Assembly: GCF_000219625.1 (NCBI RefSeq)
Contig: NC_018212.1
Span: 2,436,501-2,500,500, forward strand
Length of the DNA: 64,000 nt
From: Zymoseptoria tritici IPO323
Lineage: Eukaryota > Ascomycota > Dothideomycetes > Mycosphaerellales > Mycosphaerellaceae
Reading direction: 5' to 3'
The translations under genes were made by a program, and so were the position numbers. Below, one piece after another: positions 8,788-19,601 of this stretch; the stretch's first letter is position 1; every line of letters begins with the position of its first letter. The notes below the pieces were generated by a model that did not search any database, was not told the origin of the DNA, and saw only the letters and a list, made by a program, of their open reading frames with translations.

Positions 8788-11700
8788 TCAGCTCTATGAA
8801 TCGGCGACCAGGTCACAGGTCGACCGTGACGAGCAGCACCAAGGTCAACACGAAGACCTGGCGGAGTGGTGCCCGATCCAGGCATGGAGACCAAATCCTA
8901 CTCTCGCCTCCAAGTTGGCGGTCCTCCGGGCAATGCCTTCCCTCACGGGTTGGTAGCGAAGAGAGAGGTCATGATGCGGGACACTACCCATCATGCTGGA
9001 CGGCGAAGTCGGAAGCATGACATTGATTCAGCGAGGCTCCCAACACCCCTCTCCTGGATTATCATCATCGAACCAGGCTCATCAGCTCATCGTCCAACCC
9101 TCAAGCCGGTCCTTTCATCAAGAGCACACCTCCAGTCACTCCTTCGATAACTGCGATCCTCTACCAGGGTCACATCGTTCGCATCACAAGCTCAGCCTCA
9201 GTCCCTGGTCAAGAAGCGATTTCTGGTCTTTTCTCCAGCACTCACAACGCCAATGCCCGACTAGGTCCACAAGGTCCGAGCCATACTTCCGACCAGATCA
9301 CGCAATCCAGAGTACGTTGGAATCATCACCTCCGGGACTCAAGCACTGGACTCAGCTCGCAAACACGATGTCAACCATTTGAACAATGTCTCGGTTGGAA
9401 GCATATTGTCAACTTCTTCCTCCAACAACCATAATACCCGATCAAGCTCACACGGTCCTCATCGAAACCGAGCCCATCTGCTGGCCGACAAACTCATTTG
9501 CAGTCTTTCCTCTGACATGTGCATCATCCGAAGTAGATCACAACGTCCATTCCAAACTCGGAAGCGGACTGGGGGAACAAAAGCCCGCTGCGAGTCTCTT
9601 CTCCAGGAACTACAAGATCCGACTCACCTCATGCGGTCGATGTTAAACTGTGGAGCACTCCAGCCGACCATCAAATCCTTGCAAGCTCTTTCCTTTGAGG
9701 CTAGCAGCACTGCATTCGACTCTCCACGATCAACATCAAGGCACAAATGCGAATCTAGTTCTTGAATGGTATCATCATGCCATGTCTTCCGGTCTGGCTT
9801 ATATTCAAGCTTCCGCTACACCAGTCTCGGTCGACGTACAACGGAAAGGGTCAATGTGACTTTGGCCCTTCCCCCACCTCCACCTGAAGACATCTCGGAA
9901 ATCTTCCTGTTGCCCAAGCTCCTCGACGTCAGCCCAGCAACTGGCCTTCATGCTCAAACTGCCAAGCTGGTCTAGTCTTCCAAGTATGCTCGCCCGCCGC
10001 ATGCTCAAAGCCACCTCCAGCTCGCCGCTGCGACCATCAAGCTCAAGCCTCAGCATTGTACTCGAAGGCTCCCTGTCATGTCGACATCCAGCCACACTCA
10101 TGTACCAGTCCGGACTGCCTGACCCTCATCTCTTGCAGCTATGCACCCCGATCGTCACATCCTCATAGACTGCTGGCGTGGAGTAGCTACGTGAGAAGAA
10201 CCGTCGGCTTGACCAGCTTGGCCCTTTTGCTTGTACACACACTGCTTCTTCAAGATTGCAACATGTCAGTCGACTCAAGCTCTCCGCGGCAAGTGTGTAG
10301 CGGATCCTTCCATCTGGAATATCGCCTCCCGCTGAGCGCCCCAGGCCGCAACATGCTGCAGGCTGTTCCGAATTCAACTTCCGAACTTCGCTCACCGCTC
10401 ACGTCGGTCACACCAGATGCTTTCTCAACGCTGACAATGGATCACTGTGCTGCGCCACCTGCGCATGTTCTCCAGGGATTCGAAATTGGACCCATTACAC
10501 TCAGCGACCAAAGCCCACGAGCAAACTCGAAAAACCATCCAGCCTCCGCGCTGCTCTCGGCACATCGCCCACTGTCGACCTCCTCCTACCCAATTCCAGG
10601 CCGGAGACTTTTCGGCACACTTTTGACATCCTGTCATCTCGACCATACTCAGCTTCCGACTTGTCCTGAACTGCCCCTCCTACGACATCCAGGTCAAGTC
10701 GTCATCTCACAAGCTCCACTTCAAGACCCGGATACCAGGCCTCGTGGGTTTGTAGTGATGACGTCGCTCAAGCGGAGACCGCGGCCCATGGCTGCACTCA
10801 TCTTGCTTACCCTTCTTGCTTACCCTGTCGACATTTCAATGCTCCTGACTCAATCGATGTCCTCTCAACTCCGGACGCAGATGCAAGACGACCCAGGACA
10901 TGACCAATCTTGTACCTTGCACCCAGGTTCATGGCGACAACTCATCCTCGCTTTATGGCGACAACATCGTCATTTACTACGACTCAAGTTGAGTGTCCTG
11001 ATACTCCAACCACCACGCAGACGACATTTGCTGGACGGCTTTGACTTGTCCGGACAACATTCGACTTGCTTGCTCTACACATAGCCTCCGGCCCAAGGCA
11101 TCCCGCCGCTCCTGAACTTGGCCGCAAGGGCAATCATCCGGTCGTTTCGAGACTTCTCCGATCACGAGTCGTCGCACGCTGGCCTGACCAAATTTATTGT
11201 TGACAGCCACCTAACGCTGACAGGTCAAAGCGGCTCATCTTAATATATCACCCAAAGAGCTCCATGGAACACGACCTGAGGACTGTATGTTCCCACAGGA
11301 CACTATCTCCGCCGAACTCATTGAAACCTCATGGTCAAGCATGCAACCAAAAGCCAAGTCGTCGCTCCACCGGAACATCCTGCGTCGACCGCAGCTTGCG
11401 ACACCGACGATGTGAATTCACCTGTGGCCGGCGTCATTCTACTCTTCGCATCTGGACCAGTGGTGATTGCTTTGACCAACGCTTCCACCTTATCGCTTTG
11501 TCCTCTCACCGACCCAATAAAATGCCCTTTGTTCCCGCCGACCTCTTCCGGCCACACTGTCAGCCAGACGCCGGTTCTAGCAATTACCGACACTTACCTT
11601 TGTTACTGCCGGCCTCTTTCAGGCATACCATTCAGCAACACGCCGCTTCTGGCAGTCTTCCACATTCCTGCATCGCTTCTGGAAATTTGTCATGTGCAGC

Positions 11701-12193
11701 ATCAGCCATGCGAGATGTGATGCCAAGACTCTTCACTCGATGTGAGCTTTGCGACGAGGTGAAGTCAGGATAAGCTCACCGACGCAAAGGCTATTGTCGC
11801 AAGCCTGAGGCATCTGCCAACAGCATGGCCTTGACACCTGACGCCGACGAGTGCTGGCCATCTCCAGCATAATCACCAAGGACCAGATTTGACAGCCATG
11901 CTACAAGGTTGGATGTACCCGCAGCGACCTTCCAATAACCGAGTGCCACTCGATTGATCGGCCCGGTGCCTACACTTTGGAACTGACGATCTGGTCGCTT
12001 TTTGAGACGTACGGTCTCTCCTCCTTCGCATTCCTCGTTGATCACAAGCTTGCGAGGAGACAATACTTGCGACGAGCCGGAATCCTCGATACTTGACCAG
12101 CATCCGGTCCGTGTTCAGAGATGGGAAGGGACGATGTCATGAACCGCAGACAGGGAGGGAACGGAGGCTTGATGGTTGGGAGGAATGAATACT
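8788..12193. other. 3.4-kb block without convincing genes
   Basis: Open frames exist (the longest spans 10056-11084 on the plus strand), but they have low-complexity S/L/P/H/R-rich products, no recognisable domain and no splice pattern. The top strand is visibly C-rich and G-poor through roughly 9.0-11.7 kb, which by itself keeps frames open. It may be non-coding RNA, old decayed coding DNA or a decayed mobile element; the sequence does not decide. Confidence 0.35.
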
Positions 12194-12514
12194 TCAAGCT
12201 CGCGAGGAATCTGTCGGGACTCTGGTGAAGGATGTGCATCGGTGCAAGACGTCATTGAAAGGAAATGAGGGTGAAAACACGGAGATGTGATTGCTGAGAG
12301 GCGGGTTGAGCTGGAAGAGCACGATCTGGGAGGGCGATTGAGATCGAAGGCCACGTTGCGAGAGTTCAGTAGGCGGTGCGATGAAGGAGTGTTCAATGGC
12401 GGGAGATAGAGCTGAAAGGATGATTGAGACTGCCGGGTACGAGAGATGAAAAGCGATACTCAGGATCAATGCTTCAACTTCTTCTTCCGCGTACACTTTG
12501 TTGATGTCTGGCAT
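12194..12514 (-). CDS. Possible gene fragment, hypothetical
   Basis: 106 aa from the ATG at 12514. The first 35 residues (from MPDINKVYAEEEVEALIL) look like a genuine helical protein start. The rest becomes S/P-rich, and a second frame (12115-12396) takes over protein-like character near the C-terminus. This suggests a frameshifted or intron-containing gene. No domain is named. Low confidence. Confidence 0.3.
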   Translation of the reverse strand: MPDINKVYAEEEVEALILSIAFHLSYPAVSIILSALSPAIEHSFIAPPTELSQRGLRSQSPSQIVLFQLNPPLSNHISVFSPSFPFNDVLHRCTSFTRVPTDSSRA

Positions 12515-12947
12515 CCTTGACAGGTCTGTCTTTGGTGTCTTTGTATAACGCCTTGAAGCTCCGTGGCCCGGTATTCTGTTCGGTCTGCTCCAACCGTTGC
12601 TACGGCGGTGCTGGCCATACTGCGGCTGAGCATTGTTGAAAGCTCTCCGCCTGGAGCCGGGGCATATCAGTCCAGGTTATGCCTGAGGCAGACATTGGTC
12701 GCTTGTCCGTCTCTTTGCGCTTTCGACTTCACCAACTTCCTCCATGACTCGATCGCCAACGCAGCACATCTCTTTGCCGCCCGCTTCCGCCTTAGCATCA
12801 TTCCTCCGTCGCATACAGTCGCCCTCGTGAGTACAGCCATGGAAACTCACGATAGCGCGCAAAAGCTGACACTTCTGCCATCCCAGCTCGAACAAAATAT
12901 CGTCTCCGAACAGCGATCTTCTTGACCGGCTCGCGCCTTCCGCCACC

Positions 12948-13646
12948 ATGCCTCTCGACCGAGCTCGCTTCATCGTTGACGATACCACAAATGTCGTCAC
13001 CATCTTCGAGCCGCCTGCGCCTAGCCGCGGAAATCTTGAGGCCATACCAGCAGAGCTGAGGGAGATGATCTGGCAACACTGTCTCGGCGGCTCAGATTGC
13101 CACCTCCCGTTACCTCGACTCACTCTCCTCCGTCCCTTCAACTTCTTTGGTCCCGCAATGCCGTTGCTGCGCGTCAATTCCACAATCGCCCAGGAATACC
13201 TCACCTTCATGGTCAATCGAGTCGGACCTGGCATCTTTGTCACACTCGACCGCACCTTCCAACCTTCCGCACCCTACACGCATGCCTTACATCACATGGG
13301 TCTCTGGTTCATCATCGACTTTCCGTATCGATGGAGTCCAGGAAAATACAGCCAGGCGGTGTCCGAGAATATCCGGACTCTGCTCCAATTGCTGACAGAA
13401 GTGCCGAACCTGAAATGGCTGGGCATCACCGGTAGAGTGTACGATCAAGCCGGAGTCAAGGCCAGCATTGCCATCGTGAAGCTTCTCATGCGGCAGGCGA
13501 GCAAGTCTGCCAATCCACAGCAGCTCATCGCTTGGATTTGTTTCGGTCGCGAGGAAGAGTCGTTCTGGCGGAGGAAGTGGAGTGCAGGCAAAGAAATGGG
13601 GGGCCAGTCGAAAGAGCCGGCGCAGAAGTTGATTACGTGGGTTTGA
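12948..13646 (+). CDS. 2EXR/F-box-like protein
   Basis: 232 aa, single exon, with a strong start context (CCACCATGC at 12945). Residues about 30-47 read LEAIPAELREMIWQHCL, the LPxELRxxIY helix that opens the fungal 2EXR/F-box-like domain. Then comes a hydrophobic P-L-L-R-V-N segment, where related proteins have L-L-x-V-C-R. The C-terminal half is mixed alpha/beta, with a leucine-rich helix near residues 140-155 (ENIRTLLQLLTEVPNLK). Members of this group are expanded in plant-associated ascomycetes and their biochemical role is unknown. It shares only the N-terminal motif with the other 2EXR-like genes here. Confidence 0.7.
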   Translation: MPLDRARFIVDDTTNVVTIFEPPAPSRGNLEAIPAELREMIWQHCLGGSDCHLPLPRLTLLRPFNFFGPAMPLLRVNSTIAQEYLTFMVNRVGPGIFVTLDRTFQPSAPYTHALHHMGLWFIIDFPYRWSPGKYSQAVSENIRTLLQLLTEVPNLKWLGITGRVYDQAGVKASIAIVKLLMRQASKSANPQQLIAWICFGREEESFWRRKWSAGKEMGGQSKEPAQKLITWV

Positions 13647-14273
13647 ATATTGGTGGCGGGACAAGGCAAGCATGGGTGGCCCCGAGATGAGTAGGTTCTT
13701 TTGCTTCATCTGGCCTAGCATTTCGACCGGTACACAACCGCGAACCATGCTACCAGGCTTCTTCGAAGCTGTGCAGATACCACGAGGCTCATTCTAGGAG
13801 TGGTGCGCTTGCACCCGGTCATTGATGGTACTAGGCAAACCTTCTCAGAGATGGACTCATCATCCGATTTATCAAATATTGCATTACAGCTCGCGGTCCC
13901 TCGTGCTGCTAGCCTTTCAACAACATCTCCAAGAATGCCAACGCCCGACTGCTGTCGCTCAAGTGCTGACCGGCTCGTGGACATGGCAGATAAGGACAAG
14001 ACTATTGTACTCCTTTGTTCATTCGTTTGGCCCAACACAGTCTCGATATCACAGAGCACACGACACACGCCATGCCGTACTCTTTTCACAACAAGTTCTT
14101 GGCATCTTCAACAGATTCACTTCAGGATTCCCCATTTATATCACGATCGCAATACACTGCACTCAGCTATACGACACACGGCACCTCTTCTTCCTGCTCC
14201 GCTCCTTCAAAAGCACAGCTGTCTTTAACGGTTCCGTCAGAACACTCTCTTCTCTTCCCACACCCTACTCAAA
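13647..14273. other. Intergenic, 627 bases
   Basis: No gene recognised. A minus-strand frame at 13715-14089 has no good start or motif. The last 200 bases before 14274 are pyrimidine-rich, as expected for a fungal promoter/leader. Confidence 0.35.
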
Positions 14274-15335
14274 ATGTCAAACCTCCGCCTCCTAATCCGA
14301 AAACGCAACCGCGCCCTCATCCTCGCAAACCCCAAGGCTCCACCTCCACCACCTCCCCTCCCCACCTCCTTCACCGCCGAAATCATCTTCCACCCCAACA
14401 CCCACCCGCAAGAAATCCCCCTCCCAACCGGCCTCCGCCGCGCCACCCGCACCGTCACCCTCACAATCGACTTCCTCTCCTCGATCGACAACGACTCAAC
14501 TCACGGCGTAGACAGCATGCCGATGGAAGAACTCGCTAACTCCGTCTGTCGTGGACCAGAACACCTCATCGTGTACTGCAAATTCTCGAAGAAGAAGAAA
14601 TTCTCCCTTTTCCGACATTGGGTCTTGATGCAGCGGTTTGAGAAGGCTTTGGTGGAAAGTGAGACGTTGAAGAGGTATGAGATTTACTTCGATCATCCTG
14701 GTGCGAGTGGAGATGGGGGGTGGGATATGCTTAACCAGCGTGGTGAGGGTGGGGAGTGGACGAGACCGGCGGTATACACGGACAGGGATTGTAGTGACGA
14801 TGCGATGTTCTCGCCGGTGCAGTCGCCTACTAAACTGGGTGATGAGACTGCGACGACGTCTGAGGATGTGAGCTATATGGTCAACAACACCCTTCGCAAG
14901 AGACTGCACAAACTCACCGAGTTCACTGCCACGGTCGTCGTTCGAGCTGGTGCACCGCCTTCCGACCTCGTCATCGTCCAACCGCCGCCGCAAGCTAAAC
15001 ACGTCCACTTGAGAATCGAGTTCGCCAACCACTCCAATCCGGACAACGCGTTCGGAATGGAGACTGTGCCGATTGAAGAGCTCGCGACGGCGATTTGTAC
15101 CGGACCGCGGGATTTGTTGGTGAGTTTCCACTTCCCGAAGGGGATTGCGGAGGAGCATTGGGTGTTGGTGAGGAGCTTTAGAGATGTGTTGAGAGGGAGT
15201 GAGGGGTTGAGCGGGTGGAAGATTCTGGTGTTTGCGTGTGGTTGTGGGAAGGAGGCGGTGAAGGTGTGGTCGAGTAGGAGGGGTGGGGAGGACGGGGATC
15301 GGGAGGGGTTGGTGGAGGCGATGGTGTTGGGATGA
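14274..15335 (+). CDS. Internally duplicated 2EXR-family tail protein
   Basis: 353 aa, starting at AAAATG (14274). It is built from two copies of one module: residues about 33-139 and 217-320. Matching landmarks are FTAEI/FTATV, a VxLxI(D/E)F strand, (S/T)(M/V)P(M/I)EELA followed by (V/I)C(R/T)GP, and HWVL with a following F(E/R) and (K/D)(A/V)L. The same module forms the C-terminal half of the protein at 15739-16405, which also has the N-terminal LPVEVKEKIYEHAA motif; here that motif is absent from both copies. The linker (EGGEWTR at about 157-163) matches exon 2 of the gene at 16794. Function unknown; likely an offshoot of the family by unequal exchange that lost its F-box-like half. Confidence 0.7.
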   Translation: MSNLRLLIRKRNRALILANPKAPPPPPPLPTSFTAEIIFHPNTHPQEIPLPTGLRRATRTVTLTIDFLSSIDNDSTHGVDSMPMEELANSVCRGPEHLIVYCKFSKKKKFSLFRHWVLMQRFEKALVESETLKRYEIYFDHPGASGDGGWDMLNQRGEGGEWTRPAVYTDRDCSDDAMFSPVQSPTKLGDETATTSEDVSYMVNNTLRKRLHKLTEFTATVVVRAGAPPSDLVIVQPPPQAKHVHLRIEFANHSNPDNAFGMETVPIEELATAICTGPRDLLVSFHFPKGIAEEHWVLVRSFRDVLRGSEGLSGWKILVFACGCGKEAVKVWSSRRGGEDGDREGLVEAMVLG

Positions 15336-15738
15336 AGGGAGATTGTCGGCGATGCGAGATAGGGAGGCGGTCGGATTTGCTTTTGGCCTCGGTCTCCCTC
15401 GTTTTTGTACAATGACTTCAATGTCATGGATAGATTTCGCGGCCTTCTCGGTTATCCACTCGCCGGGGCAGGACTCGGAAATTCCGATCAGTGGCAGATT
15501 GACATGCGGCGTGAAGCGGAAGTCGCGCATGAGTGCGTCGGCCGACTGTCCGGGCGTGAAGTAGTAGTTGTTCTGCTCGTGGAATGAATCAAGACGTGCA
15601 TTTAGTCATCGGCTTCAATATACCATTGGAATCCAATCAGTCGCTCTCCGTCCCGTCTCCAGTGTCCCTCCGCATCTCATTCGTATTCTACACTCTTCTA
15701 TTCGCCCATTTGCACTCTCCTTCTGCGTCCTCAACCTT
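15336..15738. other. Convergent intergenic region (403 bases)
   Basis: Between the 3' ends of 14274-15335 (plus) and 15739-16405 (minus). No gene or repeat seen. Confidence 0.4.
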
Positions 15739-16405
15739 CTACTTGTGAGTCAGTCGATGGCTGCAGTCTTCCTCATCCTGCGAGACAGCTTACCTTTCCA
15801 GCCCACTCCTTGCTCGCCACTACCTCGGACGTATACGCAAACGCCTGAATCTTGTACCCTCGCAGGCTCCCAATGCTCCGCAAGCTACGCTCGAATTGCT
15901 CGATCATGCTGACATGCTTGGCCACGATCTTGACACCCTTTGGAAAGTGGAATGTCACCAAAACATGGCCCGGTCCCGTACCCACAGCCTGCGCAAGCGT
16001 CCAGACAGGCAAGATCCGAAGCCGGGACGCTTTAACGCCCTTGGCAGGTCGGAACGTCTCCATCTCGACCCTCAGATGGATGTGCTTGGCATGGATCGGA
16101 ATGCGAGGGATCGGAAGATCTGAAGCCGGAGCGCCCTCGCGCAGGACAACAGTGGTGCGGAATTCGCTGTGCTTGTCGATGGCTTTTGCCATTTCTGCTT
16201 CAATGATGGCGTTTGCGTTGGGAAGGCCTGCCGAGAGGCCGGTGGCTGGCTCCATGGTATTGATGGCGGAGGAGTTGCCGGGAGTTGTGATGAATGTGGT
16301 GCTCCAGGGGATGGCGATGTTGGCGGCGGCGTGTTCGTAGATTTTTTCCTTTACTTCGACGGGCAACAAGTCGAACAGGCCGCATGATGGGCGAGGGAGG
16401 GACAT
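15739..16405 (-). CDS. 2EXR/F-box-like family protein, stop codon created by splicing
   Basis: Exons 16405-15794 and 15741-15739 give 204 aa. N-terminal LFDLLPVEVKEKIYEHAA (about residues 10-27) is the 2EXR-like opening helix. The C-terminal half has AKHIHLRVEME, GPGHVLVTFHFPKG and a final LRGYKIQAFAY block. The 52-base intron (15793-15742) has donor GTAAGC, branch CTGAC and acceptor AAG; it falls at the same place and phase (0) as the terminal intron of the genes at 16794 and 21871. Exon 2 would contribute only TAG. Without splicing the frame runs on to a stop at 15773-15775, changing only the last few residues. Head-to-head with the paralogue at 16794. Confidence 0.65.
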
Positions 16406-16793
16406 GTCGGCGGTGATCGCGGCGGAGAGGAGATTGGGAGAGCAGATCTGGATGGTGTTGTGAGTCGGAGAGGAAGATAGTCGAAAGCTGCTAGGGACTG
16501 TAGGCGTCGAACAGCGTATATCGAGCTCGGCAACGAAGTTTCTATACGAATGTCGAGTGCAGTATGTTGGTGTAGTATGTACGTTGGGAATGGTGCGTTT
16601 GATTTTCAAAAGCTCCAGACGTTCGGGCTGAAGTCCGCCTTGATGTGTCTCACTCGCCTGAGGTCCCAGAGTCGAGAATTCCGGGCAAGCACACGACACA
16701 AACAAATGCCAGACTTCATCTCTTCGTCCATGGGTACAACGCTTCGCCACAACAATACCATTCAACGCTTTATTTGACAACCATTCCAGCAAC
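16406..16793. promoter_or_regulatory. Shared divergent promoter of two 2EXR-like paralogues
   Basis: 388 bases between the ATGs of 16405 (minus) and 16794 (plus). No clear TATA pair was seen; a TTTATTTGACAA stretch lies about 25 bases before the plus-strand ATG. The arrangement would allow co-regulation. Confidence 0.4.
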
Positions 16794-17536
16794 ATGACAG
16801 CTCTAGGAACACTCGAAAAGCTCCCTCGCGAGCTCCGCGACCTTGTCTACGCCCACGCCGCCGCCCACATCACCACACCCTACCACGGCCAAGCACTCCC
16901 CAACATCAACGGAACTCCTCAACTTCCACTCCTCCACCTCCACCGTCGCCAAGGCGCCACCTTCTCCCTCCTCCTCTCCAACAGCGCCATCAAGCGCGAA
17001 CTCGAATCCGTCCTCGACACCGCCGCCGCCTTCTCCACGACCATCGACTTCCGCCTCTTCAACCGCAGCAGCGAAGCCGTGCCCTCCATCGTCCGTCCGC
17101 CAGCACACGCAAAATCTGTGCACTTGACGATCTACTTCAAGCGCCTCCCGCCGATCAACTTCACTCCGCCGAGTATGCGCAACGACCTGGCTCCGGCGTT
17201 GACGTTGTTGGCGGTGTACACCCGCCGCTACCCGGAGTGCTTGAAAGTGGAGTGCTGGACTGATCACGCGGGACGGTATAATGGGAAGTATGCGGAGATG
17301 ATGGAGTATTTTGAGTGGGCGTGTCAGAAGGGAAGTCGGAACAATTTGAGGAAGATCGAGGTTGTGTTGAGGAATGAGGTTACGGGAGTGTGGAGGGAGA
17401 CGAGGAATGAGGTATGTTAATTCTTCGCGGATGAGAAGGTGGATGGAGACTAACGGATCGATAGCGGAATGAGGGCGGAGAGTGGACGAGAGAAATTTCG
17501 CAGGCACGGGCGGCGGAGATCATGGATACTCCTTGA
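16794..17536 (+). CDS. 2EXR/F-box-like family protein, two exons
   Basis: Exons 16794-17411 and 17465-17536 give 229 aa. The 53-base intron has donor GTATGT, branch ACTAAC and acceptor ATAG; phase 0. N-terminal LEKLPRELRDLVYAHAA (about residues 7-23) is the family helix. Further blocks are FSTTIDF, AKSVHLTIYF and a C-terminal LRKIEVVL. Exon 2 reads RNEGGEWTRE, which matches the linker inside the duplicated gene at 14274 (EGGEWTR). That match supports the splice model. Function unknown; possibly an SCF-type adaptor. Confidence 0.75.
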
Positions 17537-17847
17537 GATTGTTGGGGTTTTGAGGAGAGCATGGCAAGGGAGGTTAAAGATGCGAACGGACCACAGCGAT
17601 CATGCTGCCATACGTTGAGACAGCAAGTCGAAAGGGCAATGCGACCAGGAAGCAGATAGCCTTGAGAACAAAGCTCGAGGACTGGCCGAAGTCCTGAGAC
17701 TTTGAATCTTTCCATCTCACGAACCGCAGATTCTCGTCTCAGTCCGACCTCACCTCCAATCATGTTTATATTCCTTTGCGGTGTGGTCCCTGAACTCAGG
17801 CCGAACGATCACGCCGTCTTCCACGGCGACATGGGAACAGGCATTGA

Positions 17848-18069
17848 GTACGACGTACGCACATTGTGAGCTACGATGAGCCGGTCGACGGTGCGCTAGA
17901 TTATTACGGTGACATTGGACTTTCTCCGAATTCATCCATCGGAGAAGCCGCAAAAGCATACAAACCTCTCAACCGTCAATGCCGTCCAGACAAGCCAGCG
18001 AACCGCACCAAACATGTGGCCTGTGTCCACAATGTCCTCACGAAAGTCCAACATGCGGTCCACCTTTAG
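17848..18069 (+). pseudogene. J-domain (DnaJ) relic
   Basis: From 17890 the frame reads LDYYGDIGLSPNSS, then AAKAYKPL and CRPDKPA, then KVQHAV. That is the layout of a J domain (D-Y-Y-x-D-L-G-L, A-Y-K-K-L, H-P-D-K, F-x-K-V-Q-x-A). The invariant HPD is here R-P-D, and loss of that histidine abolishes Hsp70 stimulation in known J proteins. There is no in-frame ATG near the start, and the frame ends at 18069 before the domain is complete. A donor-like GTATGA and a CAAG acceptor follow, so an intron is possible, but the missing start and broken HPD favour a relic. Confidence 0.45.
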
Positions 18070-19043
18070 CTCCAGCTTCAAGCTCGGTATGAGATTTATC
18101 CATGCTTTCACATTACAAGGTGCTAATTGGCAAGCTCATAGAAGCCACGCTGTCGACGGAGGGTGACTTGGATGCCATGACTCCGACAGTGGTGAAACGC
18201 GTCCGGTGTGCGGCGGACGACGAGACCGTGTTGACAGAAGATCGCCCGGCTCTGCAGCGCGCACTCAACACATATCGCTATATGGCTGACCCTGGCCAGA
18301 CACATCGGATGAAGCGGCTGCTGGTGGAGGCCGAGAATGCCCCGGACGCATCACCTTACCTCTACCCTGAGGAATCACGATCCGAGCGAGCCTCTCCGCG
18401 TGGAGGTGCTGAACACTCGATGAGATACGATTGTCTCGCGACGGAGTAGAGAACACAGACAGAGCTCACCCCACGACCAAAGTACCGGAACCTCACACCG
18501 AAGCCTATCAACAAGGCTCATCCTCTTCCGCCTCTTTGCTGATTGGCTTGGGTGGTTTGGCAGGTGTGTTCGGTCCGCCCGGCACCTTCTTTTCCTTGTG
18601 CGACTTGCACCCAGCGTTCTAGAGGACGCAAAAGGAGTCCAAAACATGCTGCATAGCCATTGCGCTCTCGGACAGCCTCCCATCGTAGCTGTTGCGTTCC
18701 AAGATCATGGTCTCGTCGTACCCGCATGAACAAGAACGTTCCATTGCCAGTCTCGGTCATGCTCTACGATCCACTGCTGGCGTTCACCGCGTTGGGCGCA
18801 ATTCGACAAATATCTGCGAATCAGGGGAATGATAACGTGTGGGATGGAACGATGCTCACGCCTCCTCTTCTGCACACTACGTCAGCCCACCAACCAGCTG
18901 ATATCTAGCCCTGGACCTCAGTTCACCCCGACGCGGTACCGACACTACCTTTGCTCTCGTCCCTTTCTTTCTCTTGTTCAAATCCAGGTGCATCACCGTA
19001 CCCATCTCCTCGTCCTCACTGTCCCTCATTCAGCTCATCCACC
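18070..19043. other. Possible continuation of the relic, then intergenic
   Basis: The frame 18102-18449 reads protein-like (charged, with a VLIGKLIEATL helix and TVVKRVRC) and could be a following exon of the J-domain relic or an unrelated decayed gene. Nothing recognisable between 18450 and 19043 except short frames. Confidence 0.3.
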
Positions 19044-19343
19044 ATGGCAGACTACCAGGGTTACACACGCAACGACGATGAGGGAGGGCTTCGCCCACCA
19101 CCCCACATTCACCAAAGCCACGAATACTACGAAGCACTCCGGCATCAGGAACCACCAGAAATGATACTACTACAGCGTCTCTCCGAGACAGAGTGCATTG
19201 CGCGGAAGCCCATCAAGGTGGCCTGGATGTTTCGCGTCAAAGCGTGTTCCGAGATGTGGTTCCTCGGATCGAGATCAGCTCTCTCTGCCGTGGTCCGCGC
19301 CGTGTCCGGACCTGGCTTCCGAGCTCCACGACTCAACGCGTGA
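19044..19343 (+). CDS. Possible small protein, perhaps truncated
   Basis: The ATG at 19044 has good context (CACCATGG). The product is 99 aa, hydrophilic at first (ADYQGYTRNDDEGGL, then SHEYYEAL). In the second half, protein-like character passes to another frame (19193-19540, with VTLQLTDRKHN and LARGIIVAFHERN). That pattern suggests a one-base shift or unseen intron. No domain is known. Confidence 0.3.
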   Translation: MADYQGYTRNDDEGGLRPPPHIHQSHEYYEALRHQEPPEMILLQRLSETECIARKPIKVAWMFRVKACSEMWFLGSRSALSAVVRAVSGPGFRAPRLNA

Positions 19344-19601
19344 CCTTGCAGCTCACCGACAGAAAGCACAACGTTGCTCAGACCGCACTATGCGTCCTGC
19401 GAAAGCGGAAGCCTGACAAGGACGGAGACGCCGATGCCACTGCTCGCCATCGACACGGTTATACGGAGCTTGCGAGAGGAATCATCGTTGCATTTCACGA
19501 GCGGAATATTGCTCCCGCGAACATCATTCATCGACGTTGAAGGCACCGCGGCATCGTGCCAGAGATGGAGTGGACGATAGAAACAAGCATCCAGTCTCTC
19601 C

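Noticed and set aside
10056..11084. 342-codon open frame on the plus strand
   Set aside because: Low-complexity S/L/P/H/R product, no motif, and several other frames are open in the same C-rich stretch; best explained by base composition.
14496..15530. 344-codon minus-strand frame
   Set aside because: Antisense of the internally duplicated gene at 14274; it has R/H/P-rich content typical of shadows.
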